Source of the DNA: Chlorella sorokiniana
Taxonomy: Eukaryota; Chlorophyta; Trebouxiophyceae; Chlorellales; Chlorellaceae
Assembly (NCBI GenBank): GCA_025917655.1
Contig: CP084614.1
Coordinates: 496,001-560,000 of the forward strand
Reading direction: 5' to 3'
Length of the DNA stretch: 64,000 nucleotides
Every line of letters starts with the position of its first letter. Within the stretch, counting starts at the first letter, position 1. Shown in pieces: positions 47,754 to 64,000 of this stretch. A program made the translations under genes and the position numbers. The notes beneath the pieces are model-generated. The model saw nothing but the letters and a program-made list of their open reading frames with translations. It was not told where the DNA came from and ran no database searches.

Positions 47754-47784
47754 GGCCGCACCAGAGGACCCCTCTGGTGCGGCC
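47754..47784. repeat. Perfect 14-bp inverted repeat with 3-base loop
   Basis: GGCCGCACCAGAGG, loop ACC, then its exact complement. Very GC-rich stem in intergenic DNA; function unknown. Confidence 0.85.
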
Positions 47785-48478
47785 AAGGGGGTGCTGCGCA
47801 TGTTGGCGTTCTGGATTCTGGCTGGTCCGCTAGCTGCTGATGAATTTTTGCTGATGCATTGGTTGGGTGCATCTTGCACGCCGCCTGCCTGCATTCCACA
47901 CCCACGCTTCACACTCGCTCCACACTAACACCGCACACAACACGCAAGGGGTGCCAGGCATTTTTGCCTGAGCTGAGATCATACCCTCACGACCCGGAAC
48001 CAGGCAATGCTGCGTCGGGGATGCGTCCTTCGGGCCTCCGCGCCCTTGTCCTGCCTCTGCACAGGAGCCGCCTCCAGCTCTCGCCAACCGGGGAGCCCCA
48101 GAGCTGTGGCCCGGCCAGGCACGCAGCGGACGGCGGCCAGCCCGCCAGCACCGCGCGTTAGCTGCGCAAGGCAGCCAGCCGCGGTGCTTGCGGCACCCAG
48201 GGACACGGCGACAGCTGCGCAGCTGGGCATGCGGCTGAGCGGCGGAAAGGTTGCCTGGCCGGCCACACTCTGGCGGGAGAGACTCGCTGGTTGCACGCTC
48301 GGCGACGCTCCAGGGAGGGGCCTCGGCCCCCGCCTCTTCCACCCCTCTTGGGTTACCCTGCCGGCCTGGTCACACAGGCGCCTCCTCCCCCCATCCGCCC
48401 ACCATGCACCCACTGCTGCCCAGCCCCTCCTTGCTGCGTGTGGTGATCAGTGTTGTGTGGTTGCGTCGTTTGGCTGTG

Positions 48479-50046
48479 CAGCGGCGGGACGGGCCGGGAG
48501 GCGCTGCGGTGGCAGCAGGGCCAGCAGGGCCAGCCTGCGGGAGGTGCGGCAGCAGCAGCAGCGGCGGGGGCTGCGCCTCGCTCCCCTGCTGTCCCCTGTG
48601 CAGGCGGCAGGCAGGCGCAGCCTGGCCTCCAGCATGGCACGGCATCGGGTGAGCTTCGTCAGTGGACCTCGCGCTGAACTGGGTGCACTTGGGAGGAATA
48701 ATGCGCGGATTGAGTGCTGTTGCTGCTGCTTTGAAGCTCTCACTGTGCTGGTCAGCGAGTGGCTGTTCCGTGCACAGAAAAACCTGCAGCTGCGCCTCAT
48801 GCCTCTCGGCCGTTCCGCCCTCCCCTACTCGGCAATTCTCGCCGTCGTTGCAGACTGGCAGCAAGGCGGCGGCGGCAGCGGCAGCGGCTGCGCAGCCCCT
48901 GCCCCCGCCGCGGCAACAGCAGCGGTGGCGAGCGGCGTGTTGCCTGCACCGGCCGACGACCCTTGGGACAGCGGACTGGAGCTGCTGCTGGCCAACTCGA
49001 CAGCCTCTGCCAACGAGCCGCTGGGCCTGCCCCTCCACCTCACCGACGCTGGGCTGGAAGCCCTGCTGGCACCCTTGAGGACTGGGCCTGCGACCCAGCG
49101 GCTCCAGCTGCGGCGCCGCCCCTCCTGGACCTTCCTCACACAGCAAGCGGTGCGGCGTCGCAGCAGGGCCCCTGCGAAGGCGGGCAGCAGCGTGCACAAG
49201 CGGGGACGGGGAGGGCTGCATGCCCACCCTGGCGCCCTCGGCGCCCTCCGCAGCCCCTTCCCCCGCCAGCAGCAGCGGGACGGGCGGCCGCGCGCCGCGG
49301 CGCCGTGGCGGTCGCCCCCGCCTGCACCCCGCCAGCGCCCCTGCGGACGCGGCAGCCCCTCCTCGCCCGACCCCAGCAGCGCGGGGCGAGCGGTGGAGCC
49401 GTATAAAAAGACCGGGCGCGGCCCCAAACCCAAGTACGTCTTCTCGACCCGTGAGGAGGCGGCTGATGCGCGGCGCGAGCGCAACCGCAGGGCAGCCCTG
49501 GAGTCGTACTACAAGTGAGCGCTGCACTGCGACCAGCAGCGCTTGGGGCAGGGCGGTGGGGCGCCTCTCTGCTTGGTTGCCCTGGCGGTGGGCGATCGCC
49601 GCACTGCGCTGCGCACTGACGTGCCCCCCCCGCCGTTGCTCCTCCTGCAGGAAGAAGGAGCGCACGCAGCGGCTGCAGGCTGAGGTGGCGGCGCTGCAGG
49701 CAGAGAATGCGGCGCTGGAGGGCCTGCTGCGCGACATGGCTGCCACAGGTGTGCTGCCTGCCGCTGCCAGGCTGGCTGGCACACAGCAGCGGCGTTCTCT
49801 CCCCGTCTGCCCCTCCTTGCTGGTGGCTGCGCAGTGAGGAGCACTGTCTGCTGGGCTGTAGGCCGCCGCTGAGAGGGCCATCACACATAGCTTTGTGGTG
49901 CCTCACCGCGCCTGGCGGCCCGCTGCTGCCCTGCAGGCCTCTGCCCACTGGCGCAGGCGAACGAGGAGGGCCTCCAGCTGTGGCTGCAAACGAACGGCTT
50001 TGCAGCCGAGGCAGCGACGCCCGCCTCCCCTTCCCAGCCGCACTGA
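48479..50046 (+). CDS. bZIP transcription factor-like protein next to the nitrate cluster (5' end unresolved)
   Basis: DNA-binding regulator by its C-terminal half. The last three exons are secure: one starting about 48853 and ending ERNRRAALESYY at about 49514, then KKERTQRLQAEVAALQAE to LLRDMAAT (49652-49750), then 49937-50046 ending PASPSQPH. The basic region is RRERNRRAALESYYKKKE, followed by a leucine zipper with Leu every seven residues (RLQAEVAALQAENAALEGLL). The invariant Arg eight residues after the basic-region Asn is Tyr here. Before it are an AT-hook-like RRRGGRPRL (in a neighbouring frame) and GRGPKPKY. An upstream Gln/Ala-rich exon at about 48479-48650 (acceptor GTGCAG, donor GTGAGC) probably belongs, but the start codon was not found. 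Competing frames at 49080-49380 suggest a base error there. A role in nitrogen control is only suggested by position. Confidence 0.65.
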
Positions 50047-50562
50047 GCGCCAGCTCAGCACCAGCGCAAAGATTATCAGCCTGTTGCAATCCTTCCCTTT
50101 TCCTTTTTCATGCTTTCCGTTCCTGCGCTACTGCCCAGGCCTGATCATTCACACCCAAGGCCCCCGCTGCTGATCCCTTTGACCGGCGCGCCAGACGGGC
50201 TGCGATGTCAAGCAGCACGGCTGTGCCCCCAGCCGCCCCGCCCCCATTTTTCTCCTCTCCCTGGTTGTTGCGTCTTTGCCCCATCTGCACGCAGCACTGA
50301 TGAAGCGTGTCTTCTCCCCTTTCCGCAAGTGTGCCACCCTTCCCCTGCCGGCACAGCACACGCTCCCCAGACTCGTTCCAATTACCTTCTACTTTCTGTA
50401 GTTGGAGCGTTCCCAGCCTGGCCCCCATTTTTGAAGCCAGGCGCGGCCCCTTGCTTCCCACGGCAGCCTGCAAGCCACCACCGGCGTGACCCGTTGAGAG
50501 TGCCTGCCCCCTGTTTCCTTGGCCGACCCAAACCGACTGCCGCGGCTGACATGCCAGCCACC

Positions 50563-50567
50563 TGTAA
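50563..50567 (+). terminator. TGTAA polyadenylation signal of the bZIP gene
   Basis: Plus-strand TGTAA 517 bases after the bZIP stop. Confidence 0.4.
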
Positions 50568-50676
50568 ACTATGCCGAGGACGTGCATTGTTGTGAGGGAA
50601 CCGGTGCTGAGTGGTGCTGGGTGCTGGCCTAGGTGCCAGGCTGGGCTGGCTGCAACGCAAGGCGAGACCTGCTAGC

Positions 50677-50681
50677 TTACA
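50677..50681 (-). terminator. TGTAA polyadenylation signal of the ArfGAP gene
   Basis: Minus-strand TGTAA about 155 bases after the ArfGAP stop at 50835. Confidence 0.45.
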
Positions 50682-50834
50682 GGGCGACGTAGCGAGCAAA
50701 CAGCCTCAGGCAATACCTAGTGGCTGCATGCACAAAGAGGCGCCAGCACAGCGGGCAGCCCGCAAGGGAGCCGCCATCGCAGGGGTGCAAGGCCCTTCTG
50801 TGGGTGGTATTATGGGTGAGCCAGGCCTGACGGC

Positions 50835-57771
<6,937 letters not shown>

Positions 57772-58102
57772 CAGCCCAATCGCCTCATACCCTTGCTTGA
57801 AAGTTAGCGGGGGGCCTTGAGCAGCAGCGAGGCGGTCAAAGGGCGTGACCCCTGGGGTTGTGGGGCTGGGTCAAGATCAAAAAGTTGGGGTGTGTCAGGT
57901 GGATCCGACTTTTAGGGTGCAGGCGGGGAAGAGGCTACACCATCCGCATGCTACGCCCTGCTGAGGTTTTGGTTGCCTGTCTCCTCTCCGGGGCCCCCAC
58001 ATGGCATTCCCATCATTCCGATCGTCGCTTGTTGGTACTTGTGCGTCGACCTACTGAGCAGCAGTGCAACAGCGGTGGGCAGCCACCATCAGGCGGGCAG
58101 CC
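57772..58102. promoter_or_regulatory. Divergent upstream region of the ArfGAP and Tousled-like kinase genes
   Basis: About 330 bases between two divergent starts (the ArfGAP start is uncertain). No clear TATA box. Confidence 0.35.
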
Positions 58103-61100
58103 ATGAGCAACCTGCCGAGCGATGCGATGGAAATTTTGCAGAGGCTGAACGTCAGTAATGAGGGTCAGCATCAGCAAGGTCTTCCCGACAAGCTGGTGCT
58201 GCTCGAGCGCCGCCTCACGGTGCCTCCCTCCCCGTGGTGTCCCGCGACGCGGGAGGCTCAATACTCATCAATCAAAATAGTGTGCATAGCGTGACGCACG
58301 CGCCCAGCGGCGTGCAGCCGTCCCGAGGCCAGCGAGAGGCCACGCCCGGCATTTCGAACACTCAGCTGCAGCAGGGCGGCCGCAGCTTGGATGGTATGGA
58401 AGCCAACAGCGAGCAGCCCAGCAAACGGCGAAGAGTGCAGGCGGGGGAAGAGGCGGGCAGAAGGAGTTCAAAACCGGTAGCGGCCGCAGTGCCTGCAGGC
58501 GGCAGCAGCAGAGGGGCGTCGCCGCCAGCCATGCAGCGCCCCACGGTATCTCCCTTTCTGGTAGACGGTGGAAATGCAGCAGCAGCATCCAACAAGCAAC
58601 AGGCCACGCCCACCAGCAGCAAAAAGCAAAAGAACACCATCAGCCGCTACTTTCCATCCATCAGCGGTGGCGGCGGCATTGCAGCGTGCGGCGGCGACGC
58701 CGCAGCCACCGCGACCAAACGGGTGCTGGCCTCCCCTGCGCCCTCCGATCAGCAGGCTGCACCTGCAGCAGCCGTGGTGCAGAACCTTCAGCAAGAAACG
58801 CAGCGGCTGCGGTGAGGTGGAGGGTGCTGCTTCCCGCTGTTGCATTTGCACGGCGTTGCATTCACCGGTGTGCTGCCCTGCCTGTTCTTGGCTGCTCCAG
58901 GGGCCAGCCCGCGCTCAGCCAACACATCAAGCACGACCATGCAAATCCCGTGCAGGGAGGAGAACCAGCGGCTGCAGGGCGAGCTGGAACGCGCGCAGCA
59001 CGGCAGCGAGGAGCTGAGCGCCAGCGTGCAGCAACTGGAGGCTGCCGCCGCGCTGCGCGGCAGCAGCTCAGCACCCGCGACGGCGACGTGCGCGCTGCAC
59101 TGCTGCGCCTGGCCGTGGCAAACGCCCGGCAGGAGCGGGAGCTGGTGCAGCAGCGGCTGCAGCGCGGCGGCGCCGCGCTTGGGCTGCCTCAGCGTGCGGC
59201 GTTGTGGCATCAACGTGCAGGAGGTGCGGCCCCTGCCGGCTTGCATGGCCCTGCAACTGCTGAGGGAGGGTGTGGCTTCCGATCGCAGACATGCGCAGCA
59301 TGTGGCCCAGCAAAGCTGCAGGGGCGTGTCGCAGGGCGCCACCCATGCTGCCTTGCAATCTTTCGTCGCCCTCGTCTCCCCGAAGGCTTTGGTCACCTCG
59401 AAAGCTGACGTGACTGGGTTCAGGAGATGCTTTCATCAAGTTGGGGTTCAGCCTCCTGCCTGTGGCTCCCCGCAGGTCTGGGAGGATGGCCAGGCCTTCA
59501 AGGACGCTCAGCTGAGGCTGCGGGCAGCGGCGGAGCAACGCGAGAGCATAGAGGCAGCGCGCAAGGCCGCCAAGCGCCGCCTGCCGCTGCCGGGCCAGGC
59601 GCTGCCGGCAGAGCGCGGCAGCGGGAAGCCGCGGGCAGCGTGCTGCACCCGGATGACTGGGTGGTGCAGGTGGGCGGGGGTGTGGCGGCATGCCAAACTT
59701 GCTTGCACGCCCAGGGCAGCGCCCGGTCAACAGGCTGCTGCTCGGCGTTTCTGATGCGCTCAAGCCTCTGCCCTTTCCTGGTCAAAACTACTGGGCTCAG
59801 CGTCCGTTCTTTTCTGCTGTTTCCACCGGCTGCGTACAGGAAGAGATCTTCAAGGCACGCCAGGCGGCCCTGAAACGCGAGGAGGAGCTGGCGCGGGGAG
59901 AGCTGGCGCGGCTGGAGGCGGAGAAGACGGCGCACATCCGGTGAGGCAGAGGAGCGGGGCGGGGGGGGCACGGGCGGCGGGGCGCAATGCGCAACTATGC
60001 ACGCCACAGGGCTGGCACGCCCCATGTGCTGTGCTGCTGCAGCTGAAACAGGGCCTGCACCATCAGAGGGCAGGTTTTCCTGCAACTTCCTCCGGCTGCT
60101 TGGCCGCTCCACTGCGCAGCGAGCTGAAGCGTGCCAAGGACGAGGAGGGCTCGCGCTTCTCCCGCTTCCCCGTGCTGCACAACCGATACCTCCTGCTCAA
60201 CCTGCTGGGGCGCGGCGGCTTCTCCGAGGTCTACAAGGCCAGTTGCTTTGGGGGAGGAGTTTTGGGAGGGGTGGGGGCATTGGGGAGTGTACCTGTGTGT
60301 ACGGCAGAAGGCAGGAAGAGGATGGGTGGCCGGCAACCTGACTTTCGTGCATGGCGAGGTGTCGGTGTGCTTCCGCCGCCATCCACGCCTATGGGAAGCC
60401 CGACCGCGGGCCGCCTCACCCACCGCTGCTGCCCTTACCTGGCTCCTGTGTTGCCTTGGCCTTCCTCTTCGTTGCAGGCGTTTGACCTTGTGGGGCTGCG
60501 GGAGGTGGCCTGCAAGATTCACCAGCTCAACTCGCAGGCAGGCGCCTTGCTGTGGTTGCATGTGGATCCTTGGAAGCGCGCAGCATGCTTGTGCTGCCCG
60601 TCTGCCACCACCTGCCGGCCTCGCTCCTTGCCGCGCTGTGCAGGCCCTCCACGGCCCGGGTCAGGCTCACAGCGCGCGTGCTGACTTGCTCTGTACTGCC
60701 CTGTGTACTGCAGTGGACCGAGGCCAAGAAGGCCTCCTACGTGAAGCACTCGGTGCGCGAGTACCACATCCACAAAGAACTGAAGCACCCGCGGTGCGAG
60801 GCTGCTGCTTGCGCAGCTGCTGTGCAGCTGCGTCGACGCACTGCCAGGGCCCTGGCAGCTTGCCAGGGCCCTGGCAGCTGGCTGGCCCCAGCGGCAGCGC
60901 AGCGGTGGGCGGGAGGTGCCCCCACTGCAGGTGTGGCGGCCTGAGCTCCCACGCGCGCTGCTGCCTTAACACCCCCCCCACCCCCCACCCCCATCCCTTC
61001 TGCGGCAGCATCGTGTCGCTGTTGGACATCTTTGAGATTGACAATGAGACGTTTGCCACGGTGCTGGAGCTGGTGCGCGGTGGCGACCTGGACGCGTACT

Positions 61101-62803
61101 GCAAGCTGCATGAGGCAAGCGGGCGGTACATGGCGATGAGGGTGCAGCATGCTGCGGCAGGGGGCAGCAGGTGGAGGCTGCTCCGGGCGGCATGCGATCC
61201 ATGCGACGCATGCAGCAACAGCGTGTTCGCGCAACTTCCGCAGCTGGGCATGCACCCTTCCTGCTCACGCTTGCGCTATTGTTGATGCAAGCTCATCCCT
61301 TGTTCCTCTTTCTGCTCCGCACGTTGCACACCAGCGTGCTGCGCAAACTGCAGTCGCCGCCTGAGGGGCCCCCTTCCTCACCTATTGAACGCTCGATTGA
61401 CGTACGCGCTGTCCCGCTGTCCCGCTGCTGCAGATGCTGCCCGAGAAGGAGGCGCGCACTGTGGTGGCCCAGATCCTGAGCGGCCTGGTCTACCTGAACA
61501 CCAAGCCCCGCTCCGTCATCCACTACGACCTCAAGCCAGCCAACATCCTGTTCGATCGCAACGGGGAGTGCAAGATCACGGTGAGGGCCGCGGGGTGGGA
61601 TGGGGTGGGGGTGGGGAGCGGAAGCTGTGTGTGGGGGAGGGGGAGGGGGAGCGGAAGTGTGTGGGGGGGAGGGGCAGGCGGACGAGTGCAGGTGCCGGGA
61701 AGTATGAAAGAATCCTTCCGGGGGTGGCGTCTGGTGGCGGGAGAGTGCAGCATGGAGGCACAGCTGTGTGAAGCGCGTGGGTTAGGCGGACACCTGCGGC
61801 TCCTTCCTGGCGCCCTGCCCCCCGCTCGGTCGGTTCCCTTGCCTCCCCTGCTCCCCACCCTCCCGCGCCGCAGGACTTTGGGCTGAGCAAGGTGGTGGAC
61901 GAGGGGCACACGCAGGGCGTCGAGCTGACCAGCCAGGGAGCGGGCACCTACTGGTACCTGCCCCCAGAGTGCTTTGTGGTGCGGCCGGGGCGCCCCACCA
62001 TCAGCAACAAGGTGGACGTGTGGAGCGTGGGGGTCATCTTCTACCAGATGCTGTTTGGCCGCCGCCCCTTTGGCCACGAGCAGAGCCAGGAGCAGATCCT
62101 GCGCAATGAGGTGTGTGTGACAGGGGGGGCTGCAGGGGCGCGTGGGGTGTGGGGCCGGTGCGGTGGCCAAGGGCAGGCGAGCCTCCTGCTATGCGCCAGG
62201 TGGGGAGGGTTGGGCAGGCGCGACAAGGGAGGTAGGGGGCCCCGGCAATAGCAAGCCTGGGGGAGGTGGTGATTCGTACCGGACCAGAAGCAAGAGGCAG
62301 GCTGGGTGCAGAGATGTGGCTGAACACGCTATGCATGCTGTGGTCTGCCCTGCAGGTCATGCTGAATGCGCGGGAGGTTGCCTTCCCCTCCAAGCCCAGC
62401 GTCTCTGCGGAGGCAAAGGACTTCATCCGAAGGTGGGCAGCACTTGGCTGTGCCTGGGGCAGCATCAGGGACAGTCGGCGCAGGGCCTGGGGCGGCCGCA
62501 GGGCTGCAGCTGCCCCCTGCATGCCGCCAGCTGCTGACGGCGCCTCGGCACAACATCCAGTTGCCCTTCTGCCGCGCGTAGCTCGTGCGTGTTCTGGTCT
62601 GCGTGGCCCATGCGCTTCTGCCTCGAGAGCCTGCCTGCCGTCACCCACCCTGCTGCCTGCACCTGTACAGGTGTCTGGCTTACCGCCAGGAGGATCGCGT
62701 GGATGTGCACCAGGCTGCAGCACACCCCTACATGTCTTTCAAGAAGCCCGGCAAGGCGGCCAAGGAGAGCTGCGCGACAGCGGCGGCGCCTGCTGGGGTT
62801 TGA
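58103..62803 (+). CDS. TLK: Tousled-like protein kinase (TLK)
   Basis: Nuclear Ser/Thr kinase that acts on histone chaperone ASF1 and chromatin assembly in plants and animals. Start [20 protein letters not shown]; stop after AAAPAGV. The N-terminal half is basic and low-complexity with [12 protein letters not shown] and [13 protein letters not shown], matching the family's 'KISDYF' motif. Coiled-coil regions follow ([59 protein letters not shown]). The kinase domain has [14 protein letters not shown] (P-loop), [10 protein letters not shown] (catalytic Lys), [34 protein letters not shown] (HYD in place of HRD, as in other TLKs), [20 protein letters not shown], and [20 protein letters not shown]. 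Many introns. Single-base additions are needed at the C run 58229-58232 and near 59056-59060. Confidence 0.95.
60841..60876. repeat. Two adjacent copies of a perfect GC palindrome in a TLK intron
   Basis: CTGCCAGGGCCCTGGCAG (60841-60858) and TGCCAGGGCCCTGGCA (60861-60876) are each self-complementary and lie two bases apart, so they can also pair with each other. Confidence 0.85.
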
Positions 62804-63305
62804 GCAAGCGGCGCAGGCAGCGCAGGCTCAGGCTCAGCGACCTGTTTGGCTGGCTGGACGCTGCCTCAGCTCCTGCTCGCCGTCCAAGTCTGTCATGAAG
62901 GGCGGCATCCCGGATCCAAGCAGGGACCAGGCAGCGTGCTGTGGGGAGGCGGGCCCACGGGGCGCAGTTGACCTCATAATGGTGTGCCTGCCAAACTTGA
63001 CCTGGCAGCAAGGCGACAGATGGCTGCAGGCGGTGCCCCCTGTCCTGGCGCAGTGAGGCCGCCTTGTACTGGCGCAGTGAGATCGCCTTGTACTGGCGCA
63101 GTGAGATCCCATTGCCGATCATTCTGCTGAATCATACGCTGCTGCATAGTAGTTCAATACAAACAACGAATTTGCAAGCAAGTGAGGCAGGATGCCAAGC
63201 CGCTCGCGTTCCGCGCAGCGCGCGGGGCCGGGTTTGAGCGACTTGAGAGCCACATATACGGCTTGCCGGCAATCGTCTCGAGCAAAACTGGACTGTATCG
63301 TGTCC
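62804..63305. other. Intergenic between TLK and the right-end gene
   Basis: Contains the TLK 3' UTR and the small tandem repeat at 63045-63108. I saw no TGTAA for TLK. Confidence 0.4.
63045..63108. repeat. 24-bp tandem repeat, about 2.7 copies
   Basis: Unit CTGGCGCAGTGAGATCGCCT + TGTA at 63045, 63069 and 63093; the first copy differs by two bases and the last is cut short. Confidence 0.85.
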
Positions 63306-64000
63306 ATGGCAGGCGCCGTCGTTCACTTAACCCGCGTGTTGAACACCTCACATGACAGGCACTCTCTGCCGTTTACTAAGGCCTTTATCAGCACGTTCAT
63401 GATCGCCATATACTCCTACAACATCGTGGCGTTGGCTCTGAGGCGAGCGCCGCTGCCAGCAGGCGGGGATGGGCTGCGCTGCCCACCTGTCGCATTCCCG
63501 TCCACCCGGCCGCTGCCCTCCTGATGCTGGTGGATTCTGTTACCTGGCCCGCTGCAGGAGAGACTTCTACCTGCGTGTCCGCCCCATTGTGTGCGCGGCT
63601 GTGAGGATGGGGGTTGCGGTGGGGTCTGCAGCGGACATGCACAGCGCTGCGCAGCCACCGGTCGCTCAGGGCTTGCCGTCCCCGCCGCTGAGCGCCAGCC
63701 CGGGGTTGCAAGCAGCGCCCTCGGCCCTGGCATGTGACCTGCTCCTCAACAGCAAGGCCCTGGCGGTTGGGGCGTCTGCTACCATGTGGCGAATGAGCCT
63801 TCTGCCACAGGTGGGCGGGAGTGGCATGCAGCGTGCCATGCCGAGCGAGCAAGTGCAGACCGCCGTGCTGAACTGGCAGAGCATGAGGATCGCCAGCACG
63901 GCAGTGCTTCACAGCGTGTTCTGGCTGGCCTTATCTGGTCACCTGGCCACGACTCCCGTATGCCGCTCTGTCGCAGATCTGCTTCTCTTTGCTGGCCGTG
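63306..64000 (+). CDS. 5' part of an unidentified, probably membrane-bound protein, cut by the window edge
   Basis: Family not recognised. A first exon from ATG 63306 gives MAGAVVHLTRVLNTSHDRHS, then FISTFMIAIYSYNIVALAL, a hydrophobic stretch. After an acceptor at about 63558 a frame stays open to the window end, beginning RDFYLRVRPIVCAAVRMGVA and including ALNWQ-like amphipathic and hydrophobic stretches (IASTAVLHSVFWLALSGHLA). The donor that keeps frame is a GC site (CTGAG|GCGAGC near 63442). GTGGCG just upstream is a GT alternative but shifts phase. Coding status is likely; the exon structure is not settled. Confidence 0.4.

Larger units (their letters stand above)
46619..48478. other. Intergenic between NII and the bZIP gene
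   Basis: The first 350 bases are NII 3' UTR. The rest holds no exon I can support, although the bZIP 5' end may reach into its right side. It contains the perfect inverted repeat at 47754-47784. Confidence 0.4.
50047..50834. other. Convergent 3' UTRs of the bZIP and ArfGAP genes
   Basis: No exon seen. TGTAA signals for both genes lie inside, about 115 bases apart. Confidence 0.5.

Noticed and set aside
48007-48850. Upstream part of the 503-codon frame leading into the bZIP exon as its N-terminus
   Set aside because: It crosses a likely intron (donor about 48650, acceptor about 48852) and the Cys/Trp/Leu-rich residues there do not look like a regulatory domain. A Gln/Ala-rich exon in another frame fits better.

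Overview
This window is nuclear DNA of a GC-rich, intron-dense green alga. Genes are broken by many short GT-AG introns. TGTAA, the usual green-algal polyadenylation signal, lies downstream of most stop codons. The gene set (VTC polyphosphate synthase, NRT2/NAR2, eukaryotic nitrate reductase, ferredoxin nitrite reductase, Tousled-like kinase, BAR-PH-ArfGAP-ankyrin protein) fits a trebouxiophyte such as Chlorella or Micractinium. That placement is inferred from gene content and style, not from a search.

Layout. (1) 0.5-9.0 kb: a divergent polyphosphate pair, VTC1 (minus) and an SPX-VTC-DUF202 polymerase, VTC4 (plus), sharing about 770 bp of upstream DNA. (2) 9.6-16.7 kb: a large unrecognised coiled-coil protein (minus). 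(3) 17.4-18.4 kb: a small one-helix membrane protein (minus). (4) 20.1-22.0 kb: an HhH-GPD-like protein (minus). (5) 22.5-46.6 kb: a nitrate assimilation cluster of two tandem NRT2 transporters (minus), NAR2/NRT3 (plus), a small secreted Cys-rich protein (plus), nitrate reductase (minus) and nitrite reductase (plus). NRT2/NAR2 and NIA/NII are each head to head over shared promoters of 650-700 bp. (6) 48.5-50.0 kb: a bZIP protein next to the cluster. (7) 50.8-57.8 kb: an ACAP/AGD-type ArfGAP (minus) with a 21-bp minisatellite in a PH-domain intron. (8) 58.1-62.8 kb: a Tousled-like kinase (plus). (9) From 63.3 kb: the start of an unrecognised membrane protein that leaves the window.

How the genes work together. 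NRT2 with NAR2 imports nitrate, NIA reduces it to nitrite in the cytosol, and NII reduces nitrite to ammonium in the plastid, so the cluster holds transport and both reduction steps. VTC4 and VTC1 would form the polyphosphate-synthesising membrane complex, gated through the SPX domain by inositol pyrophosphates.

Sequence quality. Almost every conserved gene needs one or more single-base corrections, usually one missing C or G in a short C/G run, to keep its frame through conserved residues. I read these as assembly errors, not gene decay. Exon limits quoted below were worked out by hand from frame, splice-site dinucleotides and family conservation.
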